Shown: in pieces, positions 9,421 through 18,123 of the stretch | Numbering within the stretch: position 1 is the stretch's first letter | Layout: every line of letters starts with the position of its first letter | From: Crocinitomicaceae bacterium | GTDB taxonomy: Bacteria; Bacteroidota; Bacteroidia; Flavobacteriales_G; Salibacteraceae | Direction of reading: 5' to 3' | NCBI GenBank assembly: GCA_002707155.1 | Contig: PAME01000001.1 | Coordinates: forward strand, 542,029 to 606,028 | DNA length: 64,000 bases | Position numbers and translations under genes: made by a program | The notes under the pieces: generated by a model | What the model was told of the DNA's origin: nothing | Database searches by the model: none | Seen by the model: the letters and a program-made list of their open reading frames with translations, nothing else

Positions 9421-9705
9421 CTAAAGTTTTAAGTACTTTGAAATTTGATTTACATAGTCTTTAAAGGCTTGTTCTCCCTTCTTACTGATGTTACAGGTAG
9501 TCAAAGGCATGTTTTTCTTAAATGACTTTGTAACTAAAATGTATTTAGCGTCTTTAAGCTTCGTTAATTGAACACTTAAGTTTCCTTTAGAAGCAGCAGT
9601 TTTCTCCAATAAGTAACCAAATTCGGCTGATTCGACCGAGACAAGGATACTCATTATGGAAAGCCTTAATTCATTGTGTAGAAGGGGGTCAAGTTTTTTA
9701 TCCAC
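9421..9705 (-). CDS. Winged-helix transcriptional regulator (small MarR/ArsR-like)
   Basis: A 94-aa protein that fits the stand-alone winged-helix family: LLHNELRLSIMSIL, then the recognition helix region KTAASKGNLSVQLTKLKDAKYI, then the wing and KKGEQAFKDYV. The start is GTG at 9705, because an in-frame TAA lies immediately upstream. It is the third gene of a tight operon behind a 54-aa membrane peptide and a multi-spanning membrane protein. Such regulators often control their own operon. No inducer-binding domain is present. Confidence 0.85.
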   Translation of the reverse strand: MDKKLDPLLHNELRLSIMSILVSVESAEFGYLLEKTAASKGNLSVQLTKLKDAKYILVTKSFKKNMPLTTCNISKKGEQAFKDYVNQISKYLKL

Positions 9706-9726
9706 TTATTATGTACAATTGGTATT

Positions 9727-10296
9727 TTATTTATTTGAAAACCTCAGGAGGTAACCTGGAATTAAATAAGCAACCACAATAGCACCTGCAATACACAATA
9801 ATTGATTTGGAAAATTTAGCGTAAAAGAAAGTGCTGCAATGGCCCAGCATATTATAGCGCCAATTATTAATGATCTGAATTGTATAATACCCCCCATAAT
9901 AAAAGTTCCTAGTCCGTATAAACCGATAATCAAAGGATAAGTCTTGTCAAAACTTATAACAGGCATAAAAACAAGTAAAATTAGGAGGTAAACTCCAAAG
10001 CCACCCCATAGGTAGCCGAGAATTCGGTCAATATGAGTTTTTACTTTTACCTTTTTAGCAGCTTTAAAACCAACAATTCCAGCGATAACTCCAGCTATTG
10101 GCATAAGGGTCCAAGCTATATAAGGATGTTGGTAGTGAACTATGGTAAGTAAAATATAATGCGCGATAGAAGCAATCAAAGTTGCCCAACCCCAAATCAA
10201 AAAGTGGATACTATCTTCTTTTATGTTTTGATGTGTTTGGTTAATCGCTCGGTGGATAACCGACAGACTTTCTTCGGGAGTAAAATTATTGTTCAT
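9727..10296 (-). CDS. Multi-spanning integral membrane protein of unknown function
   Basis: A 189-aa protein from ATG 10296. A longer frame opens at a TTG at 10356, but the ATG start is preferred because it overlaps the end of the upstream 54-aa ORF by 11 nt, as in translational coupling. A ~35-residue cytoplasmic N-terminus (TPEESLSVIHRAINQTHQNIKED) precedes six predicted transmembrane helices, starting FLIWGWATLIASIAHYILL. It has no motif I can name. Proteins of this architecture next to small winged-helix regulators recur in Bacteroidota, so a signal- or stress-responsive membrane function is plausible but unproven. Confidence 0.8.
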   Translation of the reverse strand: MNNNFTPEESLSVIHRAINQTHQNIKEDSIHFLIWGWATLIASIAHYILLTIVHYQHPYIAWTLMPIAGVIAGIVGFKAAKKVKVKTHIDRILGYLWGGFGVYLLILLVFMPVISFDKTYPLIIGLYGLGTFIMGGIIQFRSLIIGAIICWAIAALSFTLNFPNQLLCIAGAIVVAYLIPGYLLRFSNK

Positions 10297-10450
10297 CGTT
10301 TTTTTCTTTTTTATTCTTGAAGTAAAACTCGATAAAGAATCCCACTCCATTGTCAATCAATAGAAAGGGGAGCATGTTATCAAATAAAAAACCCACACCC
10401 ATTCCTAATATAGACCCTCCCGCAATTGCACTTCCACTTTCTAATTTCAT
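10286..10450 (-). CDS. 54-aa glycine-rich membrane peptide, first gene of the operon
   Basis: A short ORF read from the minus strand: ATG at 10450, stop TAA at 10286-10288. The peptide begins MKLESGSAIAGGSILGMGVG, continues with a hydrophobic stretch (FLFDNMLPFLLIDNGVGFF) and ends in a charged tail KNKKEKNDEQ. The G-x-x-x-G-like spacing resembles glycine-zipper membrane peptides. It overlaps the ATG of the next gene, which supports its being translated. It may be a small regulatory or assembly subunit of the membrane protein that follows. The function is unknown. Confidence 0.65.
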   Translation of the reverse strand: MKLESGSAIAGGSILGMGVGFLFDNMLPFLLIDNGVGFFIEFYFKNKKEKNDEQ

Positions 10451-10508
10451 GATTATAATTTTGACAAATATAAACTAGTTTATAAAATAAACCACATTTA
10501 TAAAAAAA

Positions 10509-11774
10509 TTATTTTTGAGCCAATTCGGCAGCCGCTTTTTCCTCAAAAGGAATTACATCCAATTGCAGTTTAAGGGTATCCATTGTAGTCTTAAATTGTG
10601 GCAGGAGCTCTTTTTTCACTGGAAGCGAAGCAGGGAGTTTTTGAGTTCGGTGATTGACTTGTTTGCCGTTTTTCCAGAACCTAAAACATACGTGGGGGCC
10701 AGTTGCCAGACCAGTAGAGCCAACATAACCAATTACATCGCCTTGCCTTACATATTTCCCAGATCGCACACCATTTGCGAATTTTGACATATGTAAATAC
10801 TGAGTAGTATAAGTCCCGTTGTGTTTTATCTTCACATAATTTCCATTAAACTTTTTATAACGTGCTTCTATTACTTTACCATCCCCAACAGCCAAGATAG
10901 GAGTTCCCTTTGGAGCGGCGTAGTCGGTTCCAAGATGCGCCTTCCAGCGTTTTTGTACCGGATGGTATCTTCTCATAGTAAAGCTTGAGCTAATGCGACC
11001 AAATTTAAGGGGAGACTTTAAAAACGCCTTTCTTAGGCTTTTGGCCTGCTCATCAAAATAGTCTACAACATTATTCTGTTCAAACGGGAATGCGTAAAAA
11101 TTTTCGTTGTGATGTTCAAATAGACAAGCTTCAATAGTACCAATTCCTACACGGGTATCACCCACCCATTTTTCGGAGAAAATTACTTTGAAACGGTCGC
11201 CTTTTTGAATTCTATAAAAGTCAATACTCCAAGCATAAATTTCACTCATTTCCATTGCTAGTCCTGCGCTACAATTAATGTCAATGAGCGTTTGATAAAG
11301 TGATGAATTAATTACACCAGCAACTTCCCTGCGTATTTCAGTAACTTCTTTTTGAGCAATAGTCACGTTCATGCTGTCTCGCAAATCAAAGACTACATAG
11401 TCAATCGCATTTGCTTCGTAAATGAAATATTCTGCTTTTTCAGTGCTATCTTTTTTACAAAGAACCGTATAGTTTTTCCCGCTTCTCAATTTACGGACAT
11501 CGTAAATATCTTTTGACCTTTTGACCAAACGATCAATTTCTGGCCAAGGAATGTGGTTGAGGAGTAGAATATGCGAAAGCATTTGATTCTTCTTGATTTT
11601 GCCTTCTTTTACAATAAATGAATCTAGGTTTAAGCCATAAGCCATGTTTACTTTTACTTCAGGGAGGATGTCTTTAGGAATTGAAACATCGGCTAGATTC
11701 TCGTCTCCACTGCAAGCTCCAAACAGGAACACAAGCGAACAAAAAATCAGTAGAAAATTTAGACCTCTTAGCAT
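10509..11774 (-). CDS. M23 family metallopeptidase, lipoprotein
   Basis: A 421-aa predicted lipoprotein (lipobox FGAC, Cys about residue 21) in the MepM/YebA-like group of peptidoglycan DD-endopeptidases. The N-terminal ~220 residues form the LysM/OapA-like regulatory region. The C-terminal M23/LytM domain has the zinc motif HLGTD (H-x3-D). The second signature, normally H-x-H, reads GPHVCFRF here, so the second zinc-ligand His is Cys. Cys can bind zinc, so activity is possible, and this substitution occurs in related Bacteroidota proteins to my knowledge. The role would be periplasmic wall remodelling. It is divergent from the gene at 11857. Confidence 0.9.
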   Translation of the reverse strand: MLRGLNFLLIFCSLVFLFGACSGDENLADVSIPKDILPEVKVNMAYGLNLDSFIVKEGKIKKNQMLSHILLLNHIPWPEIDRLVKRSKDIYDVRKLRSGKNYTVLCKKDSTEKAEYFIYEANAIDYVVFDLRDSMNVTIAQKEVTEIRREVAGVINSSLYQTLIDINCSAGLAMEMSEIYAWSIDFYRIQKGDRFKVIFSEKWVGDTRVGIGTIEACLFEHHNENFYAFPFEQNNVVDYFDEQAKSLRKAFLKSPLKFGRISSSFTMRRYHPVQKRWKAHLGTDYAAPKGTPILAVGDGKVIEARYKKFNGNYVKIKHNGTYTTQYLHMSKFANGVRSGKYVRQGDVIGYVGSTGLATGPHVCFRFWKNGKQVNHRTQKLPASLPVKKELLPQFKTTMDTLKLQLDVIPFEEKAAAELAQK

Positions 11775-11856
11775 AGCCTCAAAAATGTTGTTTAATTACC
11801 AGGGAATTTCAGGTTGGTCGGCTTATTGTAAACAGAAATCTGTTTATTTTAGATGT

Positions 11857-12486
11857 ATGCAAAAATCATTGTACTCAACCTCAATTCTAATTTTGATGTT
11901 GGCCGTTTGCAGTAAGGCTCAAACTTCGACATTAAACTACACTATAGGTGCAGGTTTTTTTGATCTAGGGACCTATGAATTGTCAAAACAAGTACAAGGT
12001 GATTCAACTATTTACAGCGGGAAAAGTGAAGTATCCGTTTCCTATTTATTAAGTCGCCATGAGGTTATATTTATCACTAAATCAGAATTTTATAAAGATA
12101 CATTGATGACATCCCATGTGGAAGTTTTCGTAAATGGTAAGCTTCGAGAATCTAACCACACTCAATTCGAAGGAACTAACTACAGTATTTACAGGGTAGA
12201 TGAGGATAAGAACATCAGAGATGAAATACTAAATATTCCGGCAATTTTTGTTACCTCTTCCATGTTGTTTTTTGTTGAGCCAGAAGATCCCGTGCGGTTT
12301 GCGCACAATTACGCTGAATTGTACGGCTATTTTAATAAATTGGAGCGGTCAGATAAAAATTCTTACGATATAATTGATAAGAAAACCGGCAGAAAAACTA
12401 CCTATAATTACAAAAAAGGAGTTGTGGAGTCGACTGAAATTGATTATCCAATAATGACATTTGGACACACTAGAGTTGATAACTAG
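11857..12486 (+). CDS. Exported DUF6134-like protein
   Basis: A 209-aa protein. The frame is open from 11644, but ATG 11857 gives a good signal peptide (MQKSLYSTSILILMLAVCSKAQ), so that start is chosen. The mature part is a beta-rich domain (FDLGTYELSKQVQGDSTIYS, then EVSVSYLLSRHEVIFITKSEF) reminiscent of DUF6134/DUF3108-type lipocalin-like envelope proteins. I am fairly confident of the fold type and less so of the exact family. The gene converges on the MFS transporter, and the two stop codons overlap in CTAG (12483-12486). Confidence 0.75.
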   Translation: MQKSLYSTSILILMLAVCSKAQTSTLNYTIGAGFFDLGTYELSKQVQGDSTIYSGKSEVSVSYLLSRHEVIFITKSEFYKDTLMTSHVEVFVNGKLRESNHTQFEGTNYSIYRVDEDKNIRDEILNIPAIFVTSSMLFFVEPEDPVRFAHNYAELYGYFNKLERSDKNSYDIIDKKTGRKTTYNYKKGVVESTEIDYPIMTFGHTRVDN

Positions 12487-13568
12487 AAATACATTTCTAA
12501 GAAACTATCTGGAAATTCCGCACCAGAAATAAAGAGTCCAGCAGCAAGCATTTTATGTTTTAACCCAGCGTTGGACATAGCCATAGGAAAGGCGCTAACC
12601 GACAGCAAACCAAGCAGAGGTACAACTAAAATAAGGGGAAAAAGTGTCGCGACACCATCAAGAAACATACTCACAAAAAACAAAAGGATTATAGACACAA
12701 AGGAGACAAAAAAGGTGTTGGTCATATTGTCCACAGTAACTCTTTTCGAAAGCGCCCAAGCGGCTAAAGCCGTTAGCAATAATAAACCACTCACGATTAT
12801 TTCTCCTGTATATTCGCCAAGATCAGCATGAATTAGTTTGCTTTCGAGTTGACTAGGCAGCACGTTTATCAGAAACGCTACTGCAAGGCCAAAGAGAAAT
12901 GCTGTTATCCAAATTTTGAATGGCTTTAAACCAACTGTAGTCAAACTTTGAACACTTGCGGATTGCTGCTCAGTGGCGCTCCAAGTTTTATAAGCATTAG
13001 AAAACCATAATCCTGAAGCTAATACTATTGCCCCTCCAAAAAGGAAGGTAAAAGGTGCTCCAAAAAGTTGAACCAAACCAACTATAGCAGGCTCCAAGGA
13101 GTAAATAATATCACTTACCAATACATATACCCCCATTACCAAGGTAAATTGCGCAACAGGCACAAACTTTTCTAACATGGCAAGTGCAGGTGCATAAAAT
13201 ACATTCATTGAAACTAGCCAAATCACAATCATTAGGGGTAAGTATTCGCTTAAATTGAAAAGTGGACTTTCCCCAATTAAACTTGCAACCAACATAAATA
13301 CCAAAGCGGTAAAGCTTACACCAGCCGTAACTAGAGGCACTCTGCGATCGCCTGGTTTAAAAAAACGATCGGCAAGAAAACCTGCTAGGGGTGGAATTAT
13401 TAGAAGAATTACGAGCTTGGCTTTTTGTAAAAAACCTTCATAATGCTCGTAATTAAACTGCTCAAGTAATTGAGGTTGATAATTGTGGTATGCAATCTAA
13501 GAAATTATTATTGCGGCATTTAACGCAATAAGGCTCCAAATTTGTTTCCAATGAATGGTTTGATTCAT
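12483..13568 (-). pseudogene. MFS-type transporter interrupted by an in-frame TAG at codon 24
   Basis: From ATG 13568 the frame reads MNQTIHWKQIWSLIALNAAIIIS, then TAG at 13497-13499, then IAYHNYQPQLL and a continuous ~335-codon hydrophobic protein to 12483. The stop falls inside the first transmembrane helix. Tryptophan (TGG to TAG, a one-base change) would restore it. Residues around PPLAGFLADRFFKPGDRRVP form the MFS loop 2-3 signature (G-x-x-x-D-R-x-G-x-R-R-like). About ten hydrophobic helices can be counted in ~361 codons. The substrate is unknown. No good internal start exists, since the next candidate (GTG 13340) would remove two helices, so the gene is probably inactive unless the TAG is an assembly error. 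Confidence 0.75.
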
Positions 13569-13600
13569 TTTTTCTAATTTGCATCAAAGAAAGGCAATAA

Positions 13601-13632
13601 AAAAAGGCGAGTAGAAATACTCGCCTTTTTTT
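13601..13632 (-). terminator. Terminator after the DUF3108 gene
   Basis: A perfect 13-bp stem (13601-13613 with 13618-13630) on a GAAA tetraloop, flanked by A and T runs on both sides. It lies 20 nt past the stop codon of the DUF3108 gene and 32 nt upstream of the MFS start. Confidence 0.9.
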
Positions 13633-13651
13633 CTCTATTTTCGATTATCAG

Positions 13652-14488
13652 CTAAAACCAACTGCTTTTTTTCTTTTCAACTTTTGCAATGGGAGCAACT
13701 AAGTTGCTGTAGCCGCTAATTTCCATTTTTACGCTTCCAACTAGAATTTTACTTTGTAACAAGATTGGAATTTTATTAGCATCAGCAGTTACCCAAACGT
13801 TCATATCCTCCTCACTTTTGAATACTCGTCCTTCTTGAACTACAGGAACGAATTTGTGACATCTGAATGTACCCATGCTAACTTTTACTTCTTCAATTCC
13901 TTTATATTTCACATAAAAAGGCCACATTTCATAATCCATAAAAGCATTGATTCTAAAGATTTGACCTTTTTTGGCATTACTGAAATCGAGAGCACGCAGA
14001 TAATAAAAGCTACTCAACATATCTTGAACGTCACTCGGAGTTTTTATGGTTCCTTTTGAAGCAGTATTTACTTCTCCTTTTTCTGGAACAAAGTGGTAAT
14101 CTCTGTTTATTATATATCCACCTTCATTTACTCGACGTTTGAATTTTCTGGGAGCAAGAGTGCTTTCATCCATGTAAGTTTCATACACGTCTCTTACTTT
14201 GTAGAACCACTCAAAAACATTTAGTGTTTTTCCTTCTCCTACCGCATGAAAAACTGGATTACCATCTATAGCAGTATCTTGTTTTACGATAGTTAAATCT
14301 GCAGTACCCGCATCTAACCAACCATAATGTGCTCGGTAAGATATTTTTTCACCTTCTTTAAACGGTTTTACTTTAGATAACTTTTGATGCTCGAAGCTTT
14401 CTGGTTTTTCTTCTAACACTATTCTCTTATCAAAAGCAAATAGCGCTAATACTGCTAATCCTATTAATGGTTTTTTAAGTGTTTTCAT
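13652..14488 (-). CDS. DUF3108 domain-containing exported protein
   Basis: A 278-aa protein from ATG 14488. A TTG seven codons upstream is less likely because the signal sequence begins at MKTLKKPLIGLAVLALFAF. The mature domain (FKEGEKISYRAHYGWLDAGTADLTI, then WVTADANKIPILLQSKILVGSVKMEI) is characteristic of DUF3108, a beta-rich periplasmic domain of unknown function that recurs in Bacteroidota and Proteobacteria. It is monocistronic with a strong terminator. The 285-nt gap upstream to the gene at 14774 shows no further gene. Confidence 0.9.
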   Translation of the reverse strand: MKTLKKPLIGLAVLALFAFDKRIVLEEKPESFEHQKLSKVKPFKEGEKISYRAHYGWLDAGTADLTIVKQDTAIDGNPVFHAVGEGKTLNVFEWFYKVRDVYETYMDESTLAPRKFKRRVNEGGYIINRDYHFVPEKGEVNTASKGTIKTPSDVQDMLSSFYYLRALDFSNAKKGQIFRINAFMDYEMWPFYVKYKGIEEVKVSMGTFRCHKFVPVVQEGRVFKSEEDMNVWVTADANKIPILLQSKILVGSVKMEISGYSNLVAPIAKVEKKKSSWF

Positions 14489-14773
14489 AACTGTAATTAT
14501 TTTATTCAAGTATAACTAGTCTAATACTGTGCCAAACATATAAAGTAGCCGTCTTAGCGGTCTTTAACGTATCACTTTGATTGAAGTTTTTAATTTTATT
14601 ACCTTTTTATGGTGATTTTAGACAGACTAAAAAGAAGAAATACTAAGTTAAGTCTCCTTCAAAGGCAGTCCGCCGATGTCTATTTCATGAAATTTCACAG
14701 CTGTATCTGACCTAACGAATAGTTAGTACAGGATTAGTTTTCCCTCTTTTTTACACCTTAAATTTTAATTGCT

Positions 14774-15535
14774 ATGAAACGGTTTATACCCTTGTTTTTT
14801 ATTGTCCTATCAACATCATTCTTAAACGCACAAGTTGTCAACTCTGACTTTCAGAAGTTATTCGACTTGTACATAATGGATAAGAACGAGGAGTGCTATT
14901 TCCAATCGCTAAAACGAATGGAAAAAGATAAGTTCAGAACTAGTCCTGAGGTGTACGTTTTTGCTATGCGGTCATCAATTAAATTGCTCGATGATAGAGA
15001 GTTTATGGAAAATAACCCCCGCTTGCTGAAAGATGCTTTAAAGTATGGTTATAAGTACGTGAAGTATAAAAATAAACAAGAAAATCCGGGAGACTTTGAC
15101 CTTTATTATTCAGTAGATGTTGAGAAAATGAGGTTTATTGGCTTGGATGAGGCTGAGTATTACTACCACGAAAGTAAATATAGAAAGGCGGCTTATTATG
15201 CGAAAAAAGTATACAAGTTAGCTCCTGAAGATCCACGAGTTCAATTGATTTTAGGTTTAGCCCAACTTACAAGAAGAAATACCAAAGAAGGTAAGGCTAA
15301 CGTAGAAGAAGGGCTAAAAAACTTGGCCAACGAGCCTAGTGATAAAGATGAAAATTTGCTTAAAAAAGAACAAGACATTATCTACTTTGTAGCGAGAGCT
15401 GCTTCAATAGAGTTAGTTGGTATGAGTAAGCAGCAGCTTGCAACTGAAATAATAGAAACTTTGAGCCCCGTGTTAACCGATAAGCAAAAGGAAACTTTAG
15501 CTGCGGAGTTTCAGAGTCAAGTAAGTGAGGGCTAA
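14774..15535 (+). CDS. Exported TPR-like protein of unknown function
   Basis: A 253-aa protein with a signal peptide (MKRFIPLFFIVLSTSFLNAQ). The mature part is mostly alpha-helical. Around residues 125-180 the pattern AEYYYHESKYRKAAYYAKKVYKLAPEDPRV matches a tetratricopeptide repeat, so it is probably a periplasmic protein-protein interaction scaffold. No named family is recognised. Its stop lies 1 nt from the convergent alr gene. Confidence 0.75.
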   Translation: MKRFIPLFFIVLSTSFLNAQVVNSDFQKLFDLYIMDKNEECYFQSLKRMEKDKFRTSPEVYVFAMRSSIKLLDDREFMENNPRLLKDALKYGYKYVKYKNKQENPGDFDLYYSVDVEKMRFIGLDEAEYYYHESKYRKAAYYAKKVYKLAPEDPRVQLILGLAQLTRRNTKEGKANVEEGLKNLANEPSDKDENLLKKEQDIIYFVARAASIELVGMSKQQLATEIIETLSPVLTDKQKETLAAEFQSQVSEG

Positions 15536-15536
15536 A

Positions 15537-16628
15537 CTAAACGTAGCTTCTTTCTACTCTTGAAGAAATTGACGTTTGTATTTCGTAGCTGATTGTACCA
15601 AGCGTTTCAGCCATATTCTCTATGTCCTTTGCAGTGTTCAAAATAATAAGTTCCTGGCCTACTTCTAGTTCAACTGTGGTTGCATCTACCATGCACAAAT
15701 CCATACAGATATCTCCAACAATTGGTAACGCATGATTGCCTGATTTTAGATGCCATTTTCCGTTAGACAACCTGCGGTTAAGGCCATCAGCGTAACCTAC
15801 AAATACTGTAGCAATTTTACTCCGTTTAGGTGCTATCCAACTTCTATTATAACTTACAGATTCACCTTTCTCTACCCATTGAATATGGGCGACTTTGGTT
15901 TTCCAAGCAAACACATTTTGGAGGGCACTTTTTTCGACAGAATGGCCATAGAGTCCAATACCTAGTCTATGCAGTGCATTCATGTCATTATTAAAACGCT
16001 CTAACCCACCCGAGTTGTTTAAATGTGTTTTGGGCTGATAATCAAGATGAGCAGTTAACTCAGAAAACATAGTGTTAAATTCCTCAGCTTGCTCCATAGT
16101 AAATGCATCAAATTTAGCGCTACCAGAGCCACTATAATGCGAAAAAACAGTTTCGATTTTAATGCAATTGGTGGCATGCAATAACTGAATTAATGCATTT
16201 ACTTCGTTTGAACGAAATCCTACTCGATGCATACCCGTATCAAAATTTAAGTGGACGGGATAGTTTGTTATTGAACCCAATTGGCGAATACAACTTTTTA
16301 GGTTTGAGGGGCTAGTAATCACGGGCTGCAGTTTGTTCAACAATACTTCTTTAAAGCGGTCGGCATCTGGACTAAGAATAATAATTGGTTTTTTTATTTG
16401 AGCCTTTCTAAGTTCTATTCCTTCGTCTATGCTGGCCACTGCATAATACTCAACTCTTTCTTCATTTTCAAAAAGTCGGGCAACAGGTATTGCTCCTGCG
16501 CCATAAGAATTGGCTTTTAGCACGAGAATTAGATGCGATGATTTGTGTATTAAACCCTTAAAATGTTCTAGGTTCTTTAAAAGTGCAGCTTCACTAATTT
16601 CTACAATTGAATCCCTAAATCCAGCCAT
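15537..16628 (-). CDS. alr: Alanine racemase
   Basis: A 363-aa PLP enzyme that interconverts L- and D-alanine for peptidoglycan synthesis. The PLP lysine lies in VLKANSYGAGA (about residue 39), and the catalytic tyrosine lies in GESVSYNRSW. The FDTGMHRVGF segment and the C-terminal VGDICMDLCMVD are also typical. The length fits. Its ATG directly follows the stop of tdk, so the two form an operon. Confidence 0.97.
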   Translation of the reverse strand: MAGFRDSIVEISEAALLKNLEHFKGLIHKSSHLILVLKANSYGAGAIPVARLFENEERVEYYAVASIDEGIELRKAQIKKPIIILSPDADRFKEVLLNKLQPVITSPSNLKSCIRQLGSITNYPVHLNFDTGMHRVGFRSNEVNALIQLLHATNCIKIETVFSHYSGSGSAKFDAFTMEQAEEFNTMFSELTAHLDYQPKTHLNNSGGLERFNNDMNALHRLGIGLYGHSVEKSALQNVFAWKTKVAHIQWVEKGESVSYNRSWIAPKRSKIATVFVGYADGLNRRLSNGKWHLKSGNHALPIVGDICMDLCMVDATTVELEVGQELIILNTAKDIENMAETLGTISYEIQTSISSRVERSYV

Positions 16629-17231
16629 CTATTTTTCACTTTTGGCTTTTTCTTCTGCAGCTAAAGCTTCAAAGTAAGCTTCACGTGAGAGTGGTTGGTA
16701 GTTTTCTGTTGCACCCAATTCTACCAAACCTTCATTGTTGGTGAGTCTGTGCGAGTAGTTTGCCAGCTTTCCTGTTTTCATGCAAATTGCATGTACTTTG
16801 GTTACGTATTCTGCAATGGCCATGAGGTGTGGCATAGGCCCAAAAGGCTCACCTTTAAAATCCATGTCTAAGCCCGCAACAATTACGCGTATACCAGAAT
16901 TTGCAAGTTGATTACAAACACTGGGAAGGTTATCATCAAAGAATTGAGCTTCATCAATACCAACTACTTCTACGTTATCTGCGAGCAATAAAATATTATT
17001 TGAACTTGGAACAGGAGTACTCGGAATTGCATTATCGTCGTGCGACACAACTTCTTTTTCTGAATATCGAGTGTCAATTTGTGGCTTGAAAATCTCAACG
17101 CGCTGTTTCGCAAATTGAGCCCTTCTCATTCTTCGAATTAATTCCTCTGTTTTCCCTGAGAACATTGAGCCGCAAATGACCTCTATCCAACCTACGCGGT
17201 GTTCTTTTTCTATTTTATTTTCTAAAAACAT
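16629..17231 (-). CDS. tdk: Thymidine kinase (type II)
   Basis: A 200-aa TK1-like enzyme that phosphorylates thymidine in pyrimidine salvage. Walker A is [14 protein letters not shown], the Walker B region is [12 protein letters not shown], and the lasso-region substrate segment is present. The four zinc-binding Cys of canonical TK1 are mostly absent: the first pair reads CMKTG and the second reads LSREAYF. This zinc-less lasso also occurs in other Bacteroidota, as far as I recall. The start is ATG 17231, 10 nt after a TAGCTTTG -7 element. Confidence 0.96.
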   Translation of the reverse strand: MFLENKIEKEHRVGWIEVICGSMFSGKTEELIRRMRRAQFAKQRVEIFKPQIDTRYSEKEVVSHDDNAIPSTPVPSSNNILLLADNVEVVGIDEAQFFDDNLPSVCNQLANSGIRVIVAGLDMDFKGEPFGPMPHLMAIAEYVTKVHAICMKTGKLANYSHRLTNNEGLVELGATENYQPLSREAYFEALAAEEKAKSEK

Positions 17232-17241
17232 TGTGCAGATG

Positions 17242-17249
17242 CAAAGCTA
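17242..17249 (-). promoter_or_regulatory. Putative -7 element TAGCTTTG of the tdk-alr operon
   Basis: On the minus strand TAGCTTTG is followed by CATCTGCAC and then the tdk ATG, which predicts a very short leader. Confidence 0.55.
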
Positions 17250-17314
17250 ATCAACTCAAAAAAATCCGCGACTTTTTTGATTACATAAAGCGATAACCAT
17301 CATCAGAATTAAAA

Positions 17315-17322
17315 TAAATTTG
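17315..17322 (+). promoter_or_regulatory. Putative -7 element TAAATTTG upstream of the gene at 17346
   Basis: TAAATTTG lies 23 nt before the ATG. No well-placed TTG is seen at -33. Confidence 0.45.
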
Positions 17323-17345
17323 TGCATCTGAGCGTTAAATAAACT

Positions 17346-17963
17346 ATGCAACACAATATCGAAGAACTTAAGCAGCAAATTCAAGCCTTGAAAAAGGAAC
17401 TCTTGGCTTTGCCTAGTGTTGAGTTAAAAAGTGAAATCGATGATTTGCAGGCTTATATTAGAATTAGCACAGAACTTCTAAAAGCAGTTGCTGCTTTTCA
17501 AGTTTTACAAAATGTTGAAGAGGAAAAAGTTGAACTAATCCCCGAACCAGTTCCTGATGATACAGTTGCTGAAGAACAACCTGAAACGGAATCTTTGGAA
17601 ATCGAGAATACAGTAGAGCGTATTCCTGAAGTAGAAGATGTAGATCCGGTTAAAGTGGTTCAAACTCCAGCTCCAAAACGAGAACAATCTAGCGGTATTG
17701 AAGTGGCAGAAATGTTGGCAAACAATGCAATTGATGATTTGAGAAGTGCCTTTGGTTTAAACGAACGTTTTTATTTTACCAATGAATTATTTGGCGGAGA
17801 CGGGCAAGAATTTGTGCGAGCTATTAATGAGTTTAACCACCTCGAGTCTTTTGAAGATGCTAAGCGACTGCTTTCGGCGAAATTTATCCCCCAATTTGGT
17901 TGGAAGGAGGATAATGAGATAGCGGAAGAATTTATCACTGTTATTAAAAGGCGATACAGTTAA
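17346..17963 (+). CDS. Conserved Bacteroidota protein with coiled-coil N-terminus and acidic linker
   Basis: A 205-aa cytoplasmic protein. Residues 1-60 are a predicted coiled coil (IEELKQQIQALKKELLAL). Residues 60-110 are an acidic, proline-containing linker. The C-terminal ~80 residues form a compact helical domain with the recognisable phrases DLRSAFGLNERFYFTNELF and GGDGQEFVRAINEFN. I recall this C-terminal domain as conserved across Bacteroidota without an assigned function. It sits between divergent tdk and rsmI. Confidence 0.8.
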   Translation: MQHNIEELKQQIQALKKELLALPSVELKSEIDDLQAYIRISTELLKAVAAFQVLQNVEEEKVELIPEPVPDDTVAEEQPETESLEIENTVERIPEVEDVDPVKVVQTPAPKREQSSGIEVAEMLANNAIDDLRSAFGLNERFYFTNELFGGDGQEFVRAINEFNHLESFEDAKRLLSAKFIPQFGWKEDNEIAEEFITVIKRRYS

Positions 17964-18098
17964 GCTTTTACAAAAATGAGGTTATAATTTATGGTTGCCT
18001 CTCACGACAAACCCAAAATTCTCATTCGCAAACTTCAACCGACTTATTAAAAAAAGACGTTCTAGTTTAGAAGAGCATTAGAGCTGCAATGCAATATC

Positions 18099-18106
18099 TA
18101 AGTTTG
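18099..18106 (+). promoter_or_regulatory. Putative -7 element TAAGTTTG of rsmI
   Basis: TAAGTTTG followed by CAGCAAAC, 17 nt before the rsmI ATG. Confidence 0.5.
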
Positions 18107-18123
18107 CAGCAAACTAGAATTTT

